DNA from: an uncultured Christensenellaceae bacterium
Lineage (GTDB): Bacteria > Bacillota > Clostridia > Christensenellales > CAG-138
Direction of reading: 5' to 3'
DNA length: 14,844 nucleotides
Assembly: GCA_902475645.1 (NCBI GenBank)
Contig: CABSAH010000025.1
Coordinates: 1-14,844, forward strand
A program made the translations under genes and the position numbers. The notes under the pieces are model-generated. The model saw only the letters and a program-made list of their open reading frames with translations, searched no databases and was not told where the DNA came from. Of this stretch, positions 14,334 to 14,844 are shown piece after piece. The number at the start of each line of letters is the position of its first letter. The stretch's first letter is position 1.

Positions 14334-14844
14334 TTATTCCACAACAACATACAGCACCACGCTGCCGTGCACGCCCGCTTCGCTGCGGCAGGAATATGTG
14401 ATGCGGTTCACGCCCTCTTTAAGGCGCGATTTATCGGCATATACGGCGCTCTTCTCGGCGCCCGTAACTTCCCTAACGTATTTCATGGGCTTAAAGGACT
14501 TGGCCTCCTCCTGCGTCATATACACAAGGTATTTATCCAGCATTATTATAGGCTCCTTATCAACAGCGGCCTTTATTTCAACCTCCAGCGTAAGCGAAAC
14601 ATGGTCGCCAAGGCTATTGGTGACCTCAAACGTGACCGGATAAATCCCCGCATAATATGGGGAAAGATTATTTGTGTTTATCCTTATGCGCTCGTTTATG
14701 CTGCCGTCTATAACGTCGTAGGCCGTCAATCTGTCGCGCACCTGTATGCTGCCCGTGGGCGCATAGCGCAGCTCCTTACTAAGCGAAAAGCGCGGCGGCA
14801 CATAATCGGTATATACTATGGTTCGCGTGCGCGTAACAACGTGG
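14334..14844 (-). CDS. extracellular Ig-like domain protein, C-terminal part (cut by window edge)
   Basis: The frame is open from the stop at 14334 to the right edge, 169 residues; a GTG at 14801 is internal, since the frame continues upstream of it without a stop. The first visible domain (LTAYDVIDGSI, then YAGIYPVTFEVTNSLGDHVSLTLEVEI) matches the pattern of bacterial Ig-like domains of the DUF5011 kind, where a DGx turn and a GxYxVxxxVxxxxG strand pair recur. A second, more diverged beta-rich part with SRLKEGVNRITYSCRSEAG follows to the end. No C-terminal membrane helix or sorting signal is seen, so it is either released or anchored at its N-terminus outside the window. It stands 14 bases before the first BY-kinase gene in the same operon, suggesting an exopolysaccharide-linked role (inference). 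Confidence 0.7.
   Translation of the reverse strand, partial: HVVTRTRTIVYTDYVPPRFSLSKELRYAPTGSIQVRDRLTAYDVIDGSINERIRINTNNLSPYYAGIYPVTFEVTNSLGDHVSLTLEVEIKAAVDKEPIIMLDKYLVYMTQEEAKSFKPMKYVREVTGAEKSAVYADKSRLKEGVNRITYSCRSEAGVHGSVVLYVVVE

Overview
The window looks like chromosomal DNA of a spore-forming, Gram-positive Clostridia-type Firmicute. The evidence is a SigH sporulation sigma factor in the block mrnC-thyX-rlmB-sigH, a class B sortase with a matching sorting signal, a LytR-CpsA-Psr (LCP) protein, strong purine-rich Shine-Dalgarno sites and sigma-A-like promoters. Most genes are rich in GC but still use the isoleucine codon ATA freely. I cannot name a genus. No tRNA, rRNA, CRISPR array, integrase or transposase was seen.

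Left block (1-1860, minus strand): an ECF-type sigma factor gene is followed by two small membrane-protein genes and the start of a PrsW-like intramembrane protease gene, all overlapping and probably one operon read from a promoter at 1829-1858. This looks like a sigma factor with membrane-bound control. Its isoleucine codon use (mostly ATC/ATT) differs from the rest of the window.

Middle left (1900-3990, plus strand): a Nudix hydrolase and a GNAT acetyltransferase form a pair, then a terminator. A second, clearly AT-richer GNAT gene follows, with its own extended -10 promoter and terminators on both sides.

Core block (3993-7057, minus strand): mrnC (Mini-III RNase), thyX (flavin-dependent thymidylate synthase), rlmB (23S rRNA 2'-O-methyltransferase, with a long charged N-terminal extension) and sigH form a tight operon. 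The promoter sits so close to mrnC that its mRNA may be leaderless.

Surface block (7060-14844, minus strand): in transcription order this holds a secreted or exposed Ig-like protein (cut by the window edge), two paralogous Wzz/BY-kinase fusions with tyrosine-glycine tails, and an ABC exporter. Next comes a 74-residue secreted protein that is almost only a signal peptide plus an SPQTG sorting signal, with its own promoter and terminator, then a class B sortase and an LCP protein. Together these suggest polysaccharide synthesis control and export (BY-kinases, ABC exporter), attachment of glycopolymer to the wall (LCP) and anchoring of a very small peptide (sortase and SPQTG protein). The sortase with its tiny substrate, and the unequal pair of BY-kinases, are the parts most worth a second look.
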